Positions 63,029 to 64,000 of a DNA stretch of 64,000 nucleotides are shown here, piece after piece. The stretch spans positions 56,318 through 120,317 of the forward strand of contig JAFTDD010000084.1 in assembly GCA_017454355.1 (NCBI GenBank), read 5' to 3'. Numbering within the stretch: the stretch's first letter is position 1; the number at the start of each line of letters is the position of its first letter. Both the position numbers and the translations under genes were made by a program. The notes under the pieces were generated by a model, which had not been told where the DNA came from, searched no databases, and saw nothing but the letters and a program-made list of their open reading frames with translations. The stretch is from Muribaculaceae bacterium (GTDB lineage Bacteria; Bacteroidota; Bacteroidia; Bacteroidales; Muribaculaceae).

Positions 63029-63892
63029 TTAATGACGTATGCGGGAATTACCGGCGGCGAACTCTTTCTTGCATCGCTCAAACAGATCGTCATTATCAAT
63101 GATATAAAGAAACGCGTAGCCAAAATTAAGTCGCTTATATGTGGGGCATCGCAGGTCACGAACATAATCACCGGCCGCGACACATTTGTTCAACACTTCA
63201 TCACTGTGAACGTAAGTTTCTACAATCTCATGCAAGCCGTCGGGTAAAATCATTTCAAGTTTATACTTCTCGGCTTGATAATAGTCTGAAGGGTGCGCTG
63301 AAAGCACATCTTCAAAAGTATGGAAAATCGGGATATTTTTCAATCCAAGCCCAAGAGACTTGCTATGAGCCTTCAACAGTCGACCATACGGCGAGTCCCA
63401 ATAAAACGGTGTTGTCGACTTATCATGGTCCGCAATCATTTCGGCGGCCCCGGAGCCCCAAGCGCACACTCCCTTGATGGGATGCTTGCTCATCACAACG
63501 CCTTCGGAATGGGCGAACACATTAGTGAGCACACCCATACCGGACTTAGTGTTGTTCATGTCAAAGACAAGGCCCTTGGCTGCCCACTCGGTCGAATTCA
63601 TTGGAGGGTAATATGGCATCATAATCAAGCCTTCAGGACCAACAAGTTCCTTCAGCAGGTTCACAACCTGTTGCGGGCTGTATGTTGCGTTGAGTTGTCC
63701 GAAACTTGACGAGACAATCAGTTTGTCGCCACGCTTGATGCCGAACTCATGCACAAGCACATCACGCAAATCATCTATAGTGGTTTGCGCTTTGCCACGC
63801 TTGAACCAGTTCACGAAATGGCGCTTCCATTTGCGCAATTTAACCCGAACTGACGAAGGGAATACTTTTTTTATAAATTTCTTAAAACTCAT
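63029..63892 (-). CDS. AAC(3)-family N-acetyltransferase-like protein
   Basis: 287 aa of the aminoglycoside 3-N-acetyltransferase fold: LLKELVGPEGLIMMPYYPP, SKHPIKGVCAWGSGA (active-site His region) and FYWDSPYGRLLKAHSK. A basic N-terminal stretch may touch the membrane. In glycan loci these enzymes acylate amino sugars rather than antibiotics, and no resistance context is seen here. First gene of the five-gene minus operon. No clear promoter is visible in the 34 bp up to the repeat at 63927. Confidence 0.85.
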   Translation of the reverse strand: MSFKKFIKKVFPSSVRVKLRKWKRHFVNWFKRGKAQTTIDDLRDVLVHEFGIKRGDKLIVSSSFGQLNATYSPQQVVNLLKELVGPEGLIMMPYYPPMNSTEWAAKGLVFDMNNTKSGMGVLTNVFAHSEGVVMSKHPIKGVCAWGSGAAEMIADHDKSTTPFYWDSPYGRLLKAHSKSLGLGLKNIPIFHTFEDVLSAHPSDYYQAEKYKLEMILPDGLHEIVETYVHSDEVLNKCVAAGDYVRDLRCPTYKRLNFGYAFLYIIDNDDLFERCKKEFAAGNSRIRH

Positions 63893-63926
63893 TTTATTAG
63901 AAAATAGTCAAGTTGTTATGTTTTAA

Positions 63927-63996
63927 GCTTGTAGGGGCAGAATTTATTCTGCCCGCTCGTCGACAAACGGGCAGAATAAATTATGCCCCTACAAGC
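63927..63996. repeat. REP-like inverted repeat, copy 2
   Basis: Arms 63927-63955 and 63968-63996 match over 29 bp with one mismatch. The core GGGGCAGAATTTATTCTGCCC is identical to the copy at 52035-52097; only the loop and edge differ. Confidence 0.9.
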
Positions 63997-64000
63997 CTAA

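Noticed and set aside
63029-63892. Aminoglycoside resistance gene
   Set aside because: The fold is AAC(3)-like, but the gene is first in a glycan-type operon with a deacetylase and a CapK-like enzyme, so sugar acylation is more likely.
1-64000. CRISPR array, rRNA or tRNA genes, intact insertion sequence
   Set aside because: I found no regularly spaced direct repeats of CRISPR type, no rRNA, no cloverleaf tRNA apart from the tmRNA, and no transposase gene.

Overview
The window looks like chromosome from a member of the order Bacteroidales, probably a gut lineage near Muribaculaceae or Prevotella (inferred; no 16S rRNA gene is present). The reasons are Bacteroidota-type promoters (TTTG or TTG, 19-21 bp, TAnnTTTG) upstream of many genes, few Shine-Dalgarno sequences, the DUF4924-rfbD-prfC gene order, an RprXY-like two-component pair, BspA-type leucine-rich repeats, DUF5686, PorT-like and SUMF1 proteins, a His-lacking 3-phosphoglycerate dehydrogenase, and a tmRNA encoding the tag GANNYALAA. 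Most of the window is dense housekeeping DNA of moderate GC. The clearly AT-richer patches are the acyltransferase at 49.1-50.2 kb and the gene wreckage at 53.5-55.1 kb.

Layout. 0-4 kb: MscS channel (-), then a small unknown protein, a cyclophilin lipoprotein and an M16 peptidase (+). 4.2-8 kb: gdhA (-) and serC-serA (+). 8.3-20.8 kb: gyrA, two tandem TPR paralogues, a BspA-type LRR protein, a LysM/periplasmic-binding protein with a PorT-like barrel, and pnp. 20.8-21.3 kb: a structured non-coding RNA candidate with a 6S-like rod. 21.3-32.4 kb: LytTR and FHA-TM-zinc-ribbon genes, then an eight-gene operon-like run: two-module lipoprotein, zinc-ribbon-FHA protein, transmembrane Ser/Thr kinase, three secreted or outer-membrane proteins and a triple-SUMF1 protein. 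It reads as a trans-envelope phospho-signalling system. 32.4-35.3 kb: small RNA candidate, trxA and comEC.

35.3-47.6 kb is entirely minus strand: rprX-rprY-plsC-crp-DUF4924-rfbD-prfC, followed by an AmgK-like kinase fused to a RapZ C-terminal domain and its MurU-like partner. This pair suggests amino-sugar or peptidoglycan salvage. A DUF4369-like lipoprotein and a DUF5686 protein lie upstream of rprX. 47.7-48.2 kb holds the tmRNA and its terminator.

48.2-64 kb is an accessory surface-glycan region: glycosyltransferase, acyltransferase with a C9 tract, flippase, lysA, a decayed second flippase, a truncated ATP-grasp gene, an intact ATP-grasp gene and a QueC-like PP-loop protein. Converging on these from the right is a five-gene operon: AAC(3)-like acyltransferase, polysaccharide deacetylase, CapK/PaaK-like adenylate-forming enzyme, papain-like lipoprotein and an octopine-type opine dehydrogenase. 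The two groups meet at a perfect 20-bp bidirectional terminator. No complete pathway is recognisable. The combination suggests amino-acid, opine or acyl decoration of a surface glycan, or a small molecule, and is one of two candidates for an undescribed system. The other is the kinase-FHA-SUMF1 operon.

Intergenic DNA carries a family of nested palindromes built from about 10-bp units such as CGAAAATTCA, two copies of a GGGGCAGAATTTATTCTGCCC inverted repeat, and many short tandem repeats beside start or stop codons.
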